In this document: piece after piece, positions 50,312 to 58,701 of the stretch
Position numbering within the stretch: the stretch's first letter is position 1
Layout: each line of letters starts with the position of its first letter
NCBI RefSeq assembly: GCF_020731285.1
Contig: NZ_JAJFOW010000017.1
Span: forward strand, 47,993 to 111,992
Length of the DNA: 64,000 bases
Reading direction: 5' to 3'
Source of the DNA: Cohnella baijiui
GTDB lineage: Bacteria; Bacillota; Bacilli; Paenibacillales; Paenibacillaceae
The notes under the pieces: generated by a model
The model's input: only the letters and a program-made list of their open reading frames with translations
Told to the model about the DNA's origin: nothing
Database searches by the model: none
Translations under genes and position numbers: made by a program

Positions 50312-51589
50312 TCAAATCAGCAGGTTGAACAACTCGGGGTCTTTGTTCAGCTCGACGAAGCGGAAGCCTTTGCGCGTCATTCGCTCAACGAGCGGCGCGT
50401 AGTCGTCCGGGCTCTTGAGCTCGATGCCGACGAGGGCGGGGCCGTTTTCCTTATTGTGCTTTTTGGTGTACTCGAACCTCACGATGTCGTCGCTCGGCCC
50501 GAGCACGTCGTCGAGAAATTCGCGCAGGGCGCCGGCACGCTGCGGGAAGCTGATCATGAAGTAGTGCTTCAACCCTTCATAAATGAGGGAGCGCTCTTTG
50601 ATCTCCTGCATCCGGTCGATGTCGTTGTTGCCGCCGCTGACGATGCAGACGACGTTTTTGCCGGCGAGGCGATCGGCCAGCATCGGCAGGGCCGCGACCG
50701 TGAGGGCGCCCGCGGGTTCGGCGACGATGGCATGCTCGTTGTACAGCTCCAGGATCGTCGTGCAGACGCGGCCTTCCGGTACGGCGACGATGTCGTCGAG
50801 CAGCTCGCGGCAGAGCGCGTAGGTGAGGTCGCCGACCCGTTTCACCGCGGCGCCGTCCACGAATTTGTCGATCTCCTCCAGCGTCACGACCTCCTGGCTG
50901 TCCCATGCGGCCCGCATGGAAGTCGCGCCTTCGGGCTCGACGCCGATCACTACGGTTTTCGGGCTTACCGTCTTCAAGTAGGCCGCGACGCCCGCCGCCA
51001 GACCGCCTCCGCCGACGGTGACGAGGAGGACGTCGATCGGCTGCCGGCTCGCTTCGATAATCTCCTTGCCGACCGTACCGTTGCCCGCCACGATCCGCGG
51101 ATCGTCGAACGGGTGGACGAAGGCCATCCCGTTTTCCCGGCTGGCGCGAATCGCCTCGGCGTAGGCGTCGTCGAACGTATCGCCGGTCAGGCGGACCTCG
51201 ACCTTGTCGCCTCCGAACAGCTTCACCTGGTTAATCTTCTGCCGCGGCGTGGTCGCCGGCATATAGATGATTCCAGGGATATCGAGGGCCTGACACGAAT
51301 AGGCGACGCCTTGGGCGTGATTGCCGGCGCTGGCGCACACGACGCCGCGCGACCGGTCCTCGGGCGGCATCGAGGAGATGAGGTTATAGGCGCCGCGAAT
51401 CTTGAACGAGCGGACGACCTGCTGGTCCTCGCGCTTGAGGAAAACGTTGCAGCCGTACTTGGCCGACAGGGAACGGTTGGCCTGCAGCGGCGTCGGGACG
51501 ATGACGTCGTGCAGGACGTGAGAGGCTTGGAGGATGTCCTCCAGGCGCACGGGGCGGGCGGAGGCGGGGGTCGGACGGGATTCGGACAT
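50312..51589 (-). CDS. ilvA: Threonine ammonia-lyase (threonine deaminase), isoleucine biosynthesis
   Basis: 425 residues from ATG 51589, with AAAGGAAG upstream; an open extension runs into the T-box leader. The PLP lysine is K63 in SFKIRGAYN, followed by CASAGNHAQGVAYS, the phosphate loop VTVGGGGLAAG and IVSGGNND. The C-terminal 85 residues carry one ACT-like domain (HYFMISFPQRAGALREFLDDVLG), the short form known from Bacillus IlvA. It converts L-threonine to 2-oxobutanoate, the committed step to isoleucine. A T-box leader on the same strand supports biosynthetic rather than catabolic use. Confidence 0.93.
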   Translation of the reverse strand: MSESRPTPASARPVRLEDILQASHVLHDVIVPTPLQANRSLSAKYGCNVFLKREDQQVVRSFKIRGAYNLISSMPPEDRSRGVVCASAGNHAQGVAYSCQALDIPGIIYMPATTPRQKINQVKLFGGDKVEVRLTGDTFDDAYAEAIRASRENGMAFVHPFDDPRIVAGNGTVGKEIIEASRQPIDVLLVTVGGGGLAAGVAAYLKTVSPKTVVIGVEPEGATSMRAAWDSQEVVTLEEIDKFVDGAAVKRVGDLTYALCRELLDDIVAVPEGRVCTTILELYNEHAIVAEPAGALTVAALPMLADRLAGKNVVCIVSGGNNDIDRMQEIKERSLIYEGLKHYFMISFPQRAGALREFLDDVLGPSDDIVRFEYTKKHNKENGPALVGIELKSPDDYAPLVERMTRKGFRFVELNKDPELFNLLI

Positions 51590-51698
51590 GGAGATCTTCC
51601 TTTCGCAAGAGGGTATAGGAGAAAGAGACCGGCGGGATGCGGCTCTCCAGCAAGGGTCAGGACGAATCGATCGGGTGTGCGGGGGTGTTGAAGACAAA

Positions 51699-51991
51699 TA
51701 AAAAAACCGCCCCTCCAAAAGGGACGGATCGCTCCGTGTTACCACCCTTATTCCGCGGCGCGGCAGCTGGTCCAGGGGACCGTCGGCACGATGCGGCACT
51801 CATCGTCGCGTCCTAACAGACGCTGCCTCGCTAACGGGGGCTTCCGTCCGCGCTTGGCTGCCCGGGGGCAGGCTCGTTGGGCACGGCTTCTCGGGGAGGA
51901 TATTCGCTCGGGCTCGAACGTCGGCTCGCAGCAAGCGCCGACTCTCTGGGGTTCGAGGAGTCCGGGGAACGCGTTCCCGTCATTGAATTTA
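51699..51991 (-). ncRNA. T-box leader of ilvA, probably isoleucine-specific
   Basis: On the minus strand the T-box sequence AAGGGTGGTA (51749-51740) is followed by the conserved AACACGG and by a terminator, CCGTCCC/GGGGCGG with loop TTTTGGA, ending in a run of seven U (51727-51699). About 240 bases of structured stem I region precede it. A GAATATCC segment (51906-51899) offers ATC as specifier, which would be an isoleucine codon; this is inferred from its placement. Uncharged tRNA-Ile would then prevent termination and allow ilvA expression. Confidence 0.9.
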
Positions 51992-51997
51992 TATAAT

Positions 51998-52026
51998 GTT
52001 ATACTCTTACGTAGGGCAGAAGTCAA
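51998..52026 (-). promoter_or_regulatory. Promoter of the T-box/ilvA transcript
   Basis: Minus strand TTGACT (52026-52021), 17 bases, TATAAC (52003-51998). Transcription would start near 51991, just before stem I of the T-box. Confidence 0.75.
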
Positions 52027-52076
52027 TCGGGATGTTGCCCAATGGCAAGACGGAGTCGGGGGAAGGGGAGCCAAAA

Positions 52077-52643
52077 ATGAAAAAACTGCTGATCGCCTTG
52101 CTCGTATTGATCATTCTCGCCGGCGCCGGAGGCGCGCTGGCTTACTGGTACGTCGCGCCGGACCGCAAGCTGGATCTGAGCTATTCCGAAATTCCGCTGG
52201 AGGAGCGGGGGCTCGAGATGCTGCGGCGTCTGTCCACCGAGCTCGCCCTGACCGAAGATGACGTGAACAATCTGGCCAAGGCGACGATCGCGGACCACCC
52301 GCAGTACAGCAAAGACGTCGAAATTACCGGCGCGGAGTTTCGCTTGTCCGGGGACGACCGTCTAGTCGCGGATTTGAACATCCGATACAAGGACAAAGTT
52401 CCGATGGGGTTGACGCTGACTTATCGGCTGAGCTGGAACAATCCGAATCTGACGGCCACGGTCGAGAAAGCGCAGCTGAAGGACGTTTCGCTGCCGGCCG
52501 ATCGGTTCGACGACGTCGTCATCCCGCTCGGCGCGCAGCTGCCGAAGCTGGTGAAGGTCAAAGACGTTCGCGTCCAAGGAGGCGAGGTCGTCGTTTCTTT
52601 CCAGAAGCCGAGCCTCAAGGATTTGCAGGAACTGCTGCGATAG
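52077..52643 (+). CDS. Membrane-anchored protein of unknown function
   Basis: 188 residues from ATG 52077, with GGGGAAGGGGAG upstream; the frame extends upstream over the divergent promoter. The N-terminus KKLLIALLVLIILAGAGGALAYWYV is an uncleaved anchor. The outside part alternates helices (LEMLRRLSTELALTEDDVNNLAKATI) with beta strands (EFRLSGDDRLVADLNIRY, VKVKDVRVQGGEVVVSFQKPSL). I do not recognise a family. It is divergent from ilvA and followed by the 51-bp repeat array. Confidence 0.7.
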   Translation: MKKLLIALLVLIILAGAGGALAYWYVAPDRKLDLSYSEIPLEERGLEMLRRLSTELALTEDDVNNLAKATIADHPQYSKDVEITGAEFRLSGDDRLVADLNIRYKDKVPMGLTLTYRLSWNNPNLTATVEKAQLKDVSLPADRFDDVVIPLGAQLPKLVKVKDVRVQGGEVVVSFQKPSLKDLQELLR

Positions 52644-52694
52644 GGACGTTTGATGCGAGACCGCCGGGGAAAGGGAACCCTGGTCGTCAATTGT

Positions 52695-53050
52695 TTTCGG
52701 CAAATGTGCGTATGTAAACTACCTTCATTGGCTGTAGGCAGCTTCTTTCGGCAAATGTGCGTATGTAAACTACCTTCATTGGCGGTTGGCAGCATCTTTC
52801 GGCGAATGTGCGTATGTAAACGACCTACATCGGCGGTCGGCAGCTTCTTTCGGCGAATGTGCGTATGTAAACGACCTACATCGGCGGTCGGCAGCTTCTT
52901 TCGGCGAATGTGCGTATGTAAACGACCTACATTGGCGGTTGGCAGCTTCTTTCGGCGAATGTGCGTATGTATACTACCTACATTGGCGGTTGGCAGCTTC
53001 TTTCGGCGAATGTGCGTATGTAAACGACCTACATTGGCGGTTGTGCGTAT
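52695..53050. repeat. Tandem array of a 51-bp repeat, seven copies plus a remnant
   Basis: The unit begins TTTCGGCGAATGTGCGTATG and is exactly 51 bases; copies start at 52695, 52746, 52797, 52848, 52899, 52950 and 53001, and a truncated piece (TGTGCGTATGTAAACG) ends the array. Copies differ by a few substitutions, with the middle ones nearly identical. Each unit can fold, ATGTA with TACAT. Because 51 is divisible by three, open frames appear on both strands, but no ribosome site or protein-like composition supports translation. The function is unknown; copy number may vary between strains. Confidence 0.85.
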
Positions 53051-53233
53051 GTAAACGGGCGGTCTTTTTATGGAGCGCGCTCTTTCCTCGCGGCGAGCAT
53101 AGAAGAAGCGATCGAACGAATACAAGGGTCGGGAAGAAAAAAGGAAAGGTTTCCTTACCGCCGGAATGCCGGCATGCACCGATGAAACGTTCGGTCCCGG
53201 CATTAAAAATTTCTAAAATATGGATGTTCCGCA

Positions 53234-53262
53234 TTGAAGCGAGTGGCAGGATTCGGTATACT
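53234..53262 (+). promoter_or_regulatory. Promoter of the FHA gene
   Basis: TTGAAG (53234-53239), 17 bases, TATACT (53257-53262), giving a leader of about 130 bases. Confidence 0.7.
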
Positions 53263-53306
53263 GGAAAAAAGGGTCAGCATGATGACCTTTCTTCTTTCCA
53301 CACTAT

Positions 53307-53320
53307 CGTAAGCGTTTACA
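53307..53320 (+). promoter_or_regulatory. Candidate catabolite-responsive element (cre)
   Basis: CGTAAGCGTTTACA matches the CcpA consensus TGWAANCGNTNWCA at 13 of 14 positions. It lies about 40 bases downstream of the start expected from the promoter above, a position known for CcpA roadblock repression. Confidence 0.5.
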
Positions 53321-53401
53321 ATATTCATTCGCAATAGGCGCAAGGGGGTGAAATCGGTGTCGCTCCGGACCGATAATAGTCAAGAGAGGAGGGAGGCATT
53401 G

Positions 53402-54157
53402 ATGAACACGGTCGTGGGCCGGATCCGTCGATCCGGCCGGCGCGCGTTCGCGTCCGCCGGCGCCGTAGGCGGGCTCGCGGCGGGCGCGAACCCTGCGGCC
53501 GCGTCGATGAAGCTGGATGCGTCGACTGCGCAGACGGCGATCGGCACGCTGCCTCTGCTCGCGGCCATGGGGATTGGCATCGTCGTGGCGGCCGTCGCGG
53601 TCGTCGCGTTTCTGCAGATGACTGCGCGGGGTAAGGGTCGGGGAGATGCGTTTGAGCCGCCGGAGGTCGGCGCGAACGAGGAAGAAGCGGCGGAGCGGGA
53701 AGCATGCGCGGATATGGACGTCGTCGCGAAGGACGAAAAGGACGCGGCGGCAGAGCGAGGCGCGCCTTTGCCGGACTATACGATCCCGTTGTCGAAGCTG
53801 AGCGACGTGCCGGAGCCGCTCTTGCAGGCCGGCGAGGGAGAGCCGCGGCTGTGCGGCCTCCAGGGGGAGTTCGCCGGTGCGAGCTTCAAGCTGTCGGAGC
53901 GCCCGCTGTCGATCGGCCGGGATGCCGCCCAGTGCGGTCTCGTGTTTCCATTCGATTCGGGGGAGATTAGTCGCAGGCACTGCTCGCTGCGGTACGCGGC
54001 CGATCGGGGCGCGTTTTTCTTGGAGGACCATGGTTCCTCCAACGGCACTTTTCTGACCGACGGCCGACGGCTTCGGGCGGGGGAGCGCTACGAGCTTCGG
54101 CCGGGCGAGAGGTTCGCGCTGTCGGGCGGAACGCACCTGTTCGAAGTGAGGCTCTGA
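53402..54157 (+). CDS. Membrane-anchored FHA-domain protein
   Basis: 251 residues from ATG 53402, chosen for the strong GAGGAGGGAGG just upstream; GTG 53357 is an alternative. One membrane segment (about 40-75: TAIGTLPLLAAMGIGIVVAAVAVVAFLQM) is followed by an acidic linker and a C-terminal FHA domain (about 160-250): LSIGRDAAQCGLVFPFDSGEISRRHCSLRY and GSSNGTFLTDGRRL. FHA domains bind phosphothreonine peptides and, in Firmicutes, commonly partner with Ser/Thr kinases or secretion systems. No kinase gene is adjacent. The N-terminal region is Ala/Gly-rich and basic. Confidence 0.8.
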   Translation: MNTVVGRIRRSGRRAFASAGAVGGLAAGANPAAASMKLDASTAQTAIGTLPLLAAMGIGIVVAAVAVVAFLQMTARGKGRGDAFEPPEVGANEEEAAEREACADMDVVAKDEKDAAAERGAPLPDYTIPLSKLSDVPEPLLQAGEGEPRLCGLQGEFAGASFKLSERPLSIGRDAAQCGLVFPFDSGEISRRHCSLRYAADRGAFFLEDHGSSNGTFLTDGRRLRAGERYELRPGERFALSGGTHLFEVRL

Positions 54158-54168
54158 GGCGGTTTTGC

Positions 54169-54197
54169 TTTCAACCCCGTCCGATTACTGGTATACT
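54169..54197 (+). promoter_or_regulatory. Extended -10 promoter before the 62-residue protein gene
   Basis: TGGTATACT forms an extended -10 (TG-N-TATACT, -10 at 54192-54197). The -35, TTTCAA (54169-54174), is weak but 17 bases away. Confidence 0.55.
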
Positions 54198-54297
54198 GGT
54201 AAGGAGCAGGAAGTAAGCATCATCAATAGGCAGCCGGGGTGTGGACCGTGTAGTAGCTTAAACTTGCGGGATTTTTTCCGCCGGGAGGGAATATGGC

Positions 54298-54486
54298 ATG
54301 GCAAAACGCAGTCACAACGAAGTTCAGGAAAGCCTGAGAGAACTGACGAGAATTTTCCGGCCTAAGGACCCGCGCAAGTTTGTGAAGGATTACATTCGGA
54401 AATACAGAATTACCGGCGGCTATGAAGATGAGCTTACGATGCTCGTGGAGCGCGAGTTGGTCAAATTGAATACCTCCGCATCTTGA
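54298..54486 (+). CDS. Small conserved helical protein
   Basis: 62 residues, with CGGGAGGG eight bases upstream of ATG 54298. The chain is basic and helical: NEVQESLRELTRIFRPKDPRKFVKDYIRKYRITGGYEDELTMLVERELVKL. I do not recognise a named family. It has its own promoter and a perfect terminator right after the stop, so it is a real single-gene transcript. Confidence 0.75.
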   Translation: MAKRSHNEVQESLRELTRIFRPKDPRKFVKDYIRKYRITGGYEDELTMLVERELVKLNTSAS

Positions 54487-54498
54487 GCGGAGATGATC

Positions 54499-54532
54499 CG
54501 GCAGGGGACGATCGGTCCCTTGCCGTTTTTTT
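54499..54532 (+). terminator. Terminator of the 62-residue protein gene
   Basis: CGGCAGGGGAC and GTCCCTTGCCG pair over a five-base loop with one wobble, followed by seven T. Confidence 0.92.
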
Positions 54533-54562
54533 GGGGAGTCGTAAGTCTTTGCGCAGGCAAAA

Positions 54563-54597
54563 GACGGCCGCTCAGCGTCGGGAGCCCGGCGGCCGTC
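54563..54597 (-). terminator. Hairpin downstream of the spore lipoprotein gene
   Basis: GACGGCCGC (54563-54571) and GCGGCCGTC (54589-54597) are perfect 9-bp arms. It lies about 35 bases after the minus-strand stop, and on that strand is followed by the weakly T-rich TTTTGCC. Confidence 0.7.
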
Positions 54598-54633
54598 CTC
54601 TTGTTGTTTCCTTTTATATATACGCGTTTCGCA

Positions 54634-55341
54634 TTAGCGGTCCGAGATCGGGATCGGCACCTGGCCGCCAAGGCTGAACGTGTATTTCGCCAGCTTGTTG
54701 AACTCGGGAATGAGCGGCGCGAGCGGCTTGCCCGCCCAGGAGGCTCTCGCGAAGTCGAGGAGCTGGTTCATGTACTCCTGGTTCGCCGAAATGTGCACGC
54801 CCTGCACGTTCGGCGCCAGCTTGCGCACGTTCTCGGCGATCGTCTGGCGGAATTCGGTGGACAGGTCCGAGATGTCCTTGTGGGAAAAGTAAGAGTTGTA
54901 GGGCGTGACGATTTTCCGCGGATCCCAACGGCTGCTCCCCGTATCCACGTTGTAGACGCCTTCGGTCGTCCCCGTGTTGTCCTGCTCGCGCATCCGCTTG
55001 CCGCCGTGGGACAGCGTGCCGGTAGCCGTCCAGTCCGTCGTGATGCCCACATAGGCGTTTTTGTCCGTCAGCATGACGATCGCGTCGCTTACGCCGGGCA
55101 GATTCGAGACCTTGTAGCTCAGCTTGGAGCTGTACTCGAAGTATTTGTTGTCGTGCATCTTCGGATCTGTCGTCACCGCGCTGTAAGCGCGGACCCGCGC
55201 CATCTTCGGATCGTTCGCGAGGCGGCTCCCGTAGTCGTGAGCGCTTTTATGGAATTCGCTCTTATAGTTGCAGGCTCCGAGCAGTCCGCTCGTGATGGCG
55301 GCGACGCCAAGCGCGATGATCGCTTTTCGCAGCTGCTGCAT
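54634..55341 (-). CDS. YhcN/YlaJ-family sporulation lipoprotein
   Basis: 235 residues from ATG 55341, with GGAGGATAGGAAG upstream. The lipobox LLGAC places the lipidated cysteine at C24. The body matches the YhcN/YlaJ group: KVSNLPGVSDAIVMLTDKNAYVGITT, then FRQTIAENVRKLAPNVQGVHISANQEYMNQL, ending in a short proline-rich tail. Such lipoproteins sit in the inner spore membrane and influence germination and outgrowth. Supports a spore-forming host. Confidence 0.85.
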   Translation of the reverse strand: MQQLRKAIIALGVAAITSGLLGACNYKSEFHKSAHDYGSRLANDPKMARVRAYSAVTTDPKMHDNKYFEYSSKLSYKVSNLPGVSDAIVMLTDKNAYVGITTDWTATGTLSHGGKRMREQDNTGTTEGVYNVDTGSSRWDPRKIVTPYNSYFSHKDISDLSTEFRQTIAENVRKLAPNVQGVHISANQEYMNQLLDFARASWAGKPLAPLIPEFNKLAKYTFSLGGQVPIPISDR

Positions 55342-55588
55342 GCTTCCTATCCTCCATCCCTTTTCCGCTTGATGTCCGTATTGTTCGCTCCCGGGACAAA
55401 AGTATGCTTGCTGCGCCGTACATAAAACCCGGTGCGGTTGGTAAAACATGAGGGGAGGGAACTTCAAGCGGAGATCGCCGATCCCGGTCCGCGAACGGGT
55501 CCGGACGGCGCTTTCAAATCGCCGTAGAAGCCCTTTCAAGACCGCCCTGAGAGACGGAAAACCCTTGTGTGGCAACGATTTTGACAGT

Positions 55589-55620
55589 TTTGAGAACAAT
55601 TTGTGAACTGTTCTGTGAAC
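55589..55620 (+). promoter_or_regulatory. Three direct repeats upstream of the cta promoter (ResD-like)
   Basis: TTTGAGAAC (55589-55597), TTTGTGAAC (55600-55608) and TCTGTGAAC (55612-55620) repeat every 11-12 bases and end one base before the -35 element. The B. subtilis ResD consensus is TTTGTGAAT; the middle copy matches eight of nine. ResDE activates respiratory genes when oxygen is limiting, so activation of this operon is plausible. Confidence 0.55.
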
Positions 55621-55621
55621 A

Positions 55622-55650
55622 TTGACAAACCGTCGTGCCAATCTTAATAT
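55622..55650 (+). promoter_or_regulatory. Promoter of the cytochrome oxidase operon
   Basis: TTGACA (55622-55627), 17 bases, TAATAT (55645-55650). The leader of about 115 bases contains a palindrome, GTTGAAT-TG-ATTCAAC, at 55675-55690. Confidence 0.8.
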
Positions 55651-55770
55651 TTATTAGAGTGATTAAGTACGTGTGTTGAATTGATTCAACATCGCGCAAC
55701 ACGTAGGTTGCCGCCGCCACGCCTAACGCACACAGGCAATCTATGAAAAAGTCAAAGTGGGGATGAATTG

Positions 55771-56814
55771 ATGATGAATCGGTGGCGCGTAATGAAGCGG
55801 CTGCTCCCGCTGATGGCAGGAGTGGTTCTGCTCCTGTCGGCATGCGGAAGAGAGGACTTGTCCACGCTGAACCCGCAAGGGCCGGTAGCCCAGAAACAAT
55901 TTGACCTCATGACGTTGTCGATCAGCATCATGGCGCTCGTCGTCATAATCGTATTTGCGATTTGCATCTACGTGTTGATCCGGTTCCGCCGCCGCAAGGG
56001 CGACAAGTCCGTGCCGAAGCAAGTCGAAGGCAACCATACGCTCGAGATCATCTGGACGGTCATTCCGATCATCCTGCTGCTGATCCTCGGCGTGCCGACG
56101 ATCAACACGGTGTTCGGTCTGGCCAAGGACTACTCCAAGGATCCGAACGCGGTCCAGGTTACGGTAACTTCGCACCAGTACTGGTGGGAGTTCGAGTATC
56201 CGGAATACGGCATCAAGACGGCGCAGGAGCTGGTCGTGCCGACCGGGAAGAAGATCCAGTTCACGCTGGCGTCCGCCGACGTGACGCACGCCTTCTGGAT
56301 TCCGTCGATCGGCGGCAAGATCGATACAAACGCAGGAACGGGTACCACGAACAAGCTGTTCCTGGAATTCCCGAAGGAAGGCGTATTCAAAGGGAAATGC
56401 GCGGAACTTTGCGGACCTTCCCACAGCTTGATGGACTTCAAGGCGAAGGCGGTCAGCCAAGCTTCGTTCGACCGTTGGGTCGCGGCGATGAAGGCGCCGG
56501 CAGTCCTGCCTGAAGACAGCAAGATCAAGGACGCGCTCGAGAACAAGTGCCTCAGCTGCCACGCCATCGGCGAGAACAACGCGGGCAGCAGCGCGCCGAA
56601 CCTGACGGGCATCGGCAGCCGCCAGACGATCGGGGGCATTCTCTACAACGATGAACCCGGCAAATCGGTGGAATCGAACATCAAGGAATGGGTTACCGAC
56701 ACGCAGAAGGTCAAGCCTGGCAACATGATGCCGAATGCTGGCGAACTGGGTCTGACCCAAGAAGAGCTCGACGGGATCGCCAAGTACTTGGCTGATTACA
56801 AGCTTGACTACTAA
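55771..56814 (+). CDS. ctaC: Cytochrome c oxidase subunit II with fused cytochrome c (caa3 type)
   Basis: 347 residues; ATG 55771 or 55774, after GTGGGGA. Lipobox LLSAC with C25, two membrane helices (about 47-70 and 91-115), then the CuA cupredoxin domain with H173, C210, E212, C214, H218 and M221 (KCAELCGPSHSLM). A C-terminal cytochrome c domain follows, with heme motif CLSCH at 260-264. It accepts electrons from cytochrome c and passes them to CuA. First gene of ctaCDEF. Confidence 0.95.
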   Translation: MMNRWRVMKRLLPLMAGVVLLLSACGREDLSTLNPQGPVAQKQFDLMTLSISIMALVVIIVFAICIYVLIRFRRRKGDKSVPKQVEGNHTLEIIWTVIPIILLLILGVPTINTVFGLAKDYSKDPNAVQVTVTSHQYWWEFEYPEYGIKTAQELVVPTGKKIQFTLASADVTHAFWIPSIGGKIDTNAGTGTTNKLFLEFPKEGVFKGKCAELCGPSHSLMDFKAKAVSQASFDRWVAAMKAPAVLPEDSKIKDALENKCLSCHAIGENNAGSSAPNLTGIGSRQTIGGILYNDEPGKSVESNIKEWVTDTQKVKPGNMMPNAGELGLTQEELDGIAKYLADYKLDY

Positions 56815-56853
56815 TACTCTAGCTTCTGCGGGTAATGAAGGAGGTACGCGGCT

Positions 56854-58701
56854 TTGGCTGCACACGCGCACACAGTCAAGCGTTATCGGGGCTTGATGGA
56901 CTGGCTGACGACCGTCGACCATAAGAAAATCGGAATTTTGTACTTACTCGCCGGCGGCCTGTTCTTCATCGTCGGCGGCCTGGAAGCGCTGATGATCCGG
57001 ATTCAGCTGATGAAGCCGATGAACGACTTCGTAGGCGCAGATACGTTTAACGAATTGCTTACGATGCATGGTACGACCATGATCTTCCTCGCGGCGATGC
57101 CGATGCTGTTCGCTCTGATGAACGCCGTCATCCCGCTGCAGATCGGGGCGCGCGACGTCGCGTTCCCGTTCCTGAACTCGCTCGGCTTCTGGACGTTCTT
57201 CTTCGGCGGCGTGCTGCTGAACATCAGCTGGTTCGCAGGCGACGTGCCGGCCGCGGGCTGGACGTCCTACGTGCCGCTGGCAGGCCCGACCTACGGCAGC
57301 GGCCACGGCGTCGACTATTACCTGATGGGTCTGCAGATCGCCGGTATCGGCACCCTGCTGGGCGGCATTAACTTTATGGCGACGATCATCAACATGCGCG
57401 CGCCGGGCATGTCCTTCATGCGCATGCCGATGTTCACCTGGACGATCTTCATCACGTCCGCGCTGATCGTCTTCGCTTTCCCGGCTCTGACGGTAGGCCT
57501 CGTCGCCTTGACGTTCGACCGGCTGTTCCACGCGAACTTCTTCGAAACGGGCAGCGGCGGCAACACCGTCCTTTGGGAACATATCTTCTGGGTGTTCGGT
57601 CACCCCGAGGTATACATCCTGATCCTGCCGGCCTTCGGGATCATCTCCGAAGTCGTCAGCACGTTCTCGCGCAAGCGTCTGTTCGGCTACAGCTCGATGG
57701 TATTCGCGACCGTCCTGATCGCGTTCCTCGGGTTCATGGTCTGGGCGCACCACATGTTCACCGCGGGACTCGGCCCGGTCGCGAACGGCTTGTTCTCCAT
57801 CGCGACGATGCTGATCGCGGTACCGACGGGGGTCAAGATCTTCAACTGGCTGTTCACCCTGTGGGGCGGCTCGATCCGCTTCACGACCGCAAACCTGTTC
57901 GGCATCGGCTTTATCCCGACGTTCGTCATGGGCGGCGTCACCGGGGTCATGCTCGCGTCCGCGCCGGCAGACTTCCAGTACCACGACAGCTACTTCGTCG
58001 TCGCTCACTTCCACTACGTTATCGTGGGCGGCTTGATCTTCGGCATCTTCGCCGGCCTGCACTACTGGTGGCCGAAGATGTTCGGGCGCCTGCTGAACGA
58101 GACGCTCGGCAAGCTGACGTTCTGGACGTTCTTCATCGGCTTCCACCTGACGTTCTTCGTGCAGCACTTCTTGGGTCTCTTGGGGATGCCGCGCCGGGTA
58201 TGGACGTACCTGCCGAACCAGGGCTTCGACACGATGAACCTGGTCAGCTCCATCGGCGCGTTCTTGATGGGCGTAGGCACGATCGTATTCCTGATCAACG
58301 TCGTCGTCAGCGCCGCCAAAAAGCAGCGCGTAGCCGACGATCCTTGGGAAGACGGCCGTTCGCTCGAATGGTCGATTCCTTCGCCGCCGCCGGAATACAA
58401 CTTCAAGCAGCTTCCGCTGGTGCGCAGCTATGACGCCTGGTGGAACGAAAAGCAAAAAGGCAATGCGGAAATGCCGCCGGCGGAGCCGGTCGGACCGATC
58501 CACATGCCTTCGCCTTCGATCCTTCCGCTCATTATGAGCATCGGATTGTTCGCAGCCGGCCTCGGTTTCATGTATGATAAACTGATCGTCGCCATCGCCG
58601 GACTCGTCGTTACATTTGGCTGTATGTTCCTCCGTTCCGTGTTTGACGACCACGGGTTCCACATCGAGCCGGAGGAGCAGGAGAAAGGGGTGCACGCATG
58701 A
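56854..58701 (+). CDS. ctaD: Cytochrome c oxidase subunit I
   Basis: 615 residues from TTG 56854, with AAGGAGGT eight bases upstream. Twelve or more membrane helices carry the heme and CuB ligands, including WVFGHPEVYILILPAFG (H-x-x-x-Y cross-link region), WAHHMFTAG and DSYFVVAHFHYVIVGG. It is the catalytic core that reduces oxygen to water and pumps protons. The C-terminal hydrophilic tail is the length of Bacillus CtaD. Its stop overlaps ctaE as ATGA. Confidence 0.96.
   Translation: MAAHAHTVKRYRGLMDWLTTVDHKKIGILYLLAGGLFFIVGGLEALMIRIQLMKPMNDFVGADTFNELLTMHGTTMIFLAAMPMLFALMNAVIPLQIGARDVAFPFLNSLGFWTFFFGGVLLNISWFAGDVPAAGWTSYVPLAGPTYGSGHGVDYYLMGLQIAGIGTLLGGINFMATIINMRAPGMSFMRMPMFTWTIFITSALIVFAFPALTVGLVALTFDRLFHANFFETGSGGNTVLWEHIFWVFGHPEVYILILPAFGIISEVVSTFSRKRLFGYSSMVFATVLIAFLGFMVWAHHMFTAGLGPVANGLFSIATMLIAVPTGVKIFNWLFTLWGGSIRFTTANLFGIGFIPTFVMGGVTGVMLASAPADFQYHDSYFVVAHFHYVIVGGLIFGIFAGLHYWWPKMFGRLLNETLGKLTFWTFFIGFHLTFFVQHFLGLLGMPRRVWTYLPNQGFDTMNLVSSIGAFLMGVGTIVFLINVVVSAAKKQRVADDPWEDGRSLEWSIPSPPPEYNFKQLPLVRSYDAWWNEKQKGNAEMPPAEPVGPIHMPSPSILPLIMSIGLFAAGLGFMYDKLIVAIAGLVVTFGCMFLRSVFDDHGFHIEPEEQEKGVHA

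Noticed and set aside
52695..53050. CRISPR array
   Set aside because: The whole 51-base unit repeats without unique spacers, and no cas genes are nearby.
52421..53203. Repeat-containing open frames on both strands (260 residues minus, 134 residues plus)
   Set aside because: Open only because the repeat length is divisible by three; no ribosome site and a composition unlike the neighbouring proteins. The minus frame also runs into the gene at 52077.
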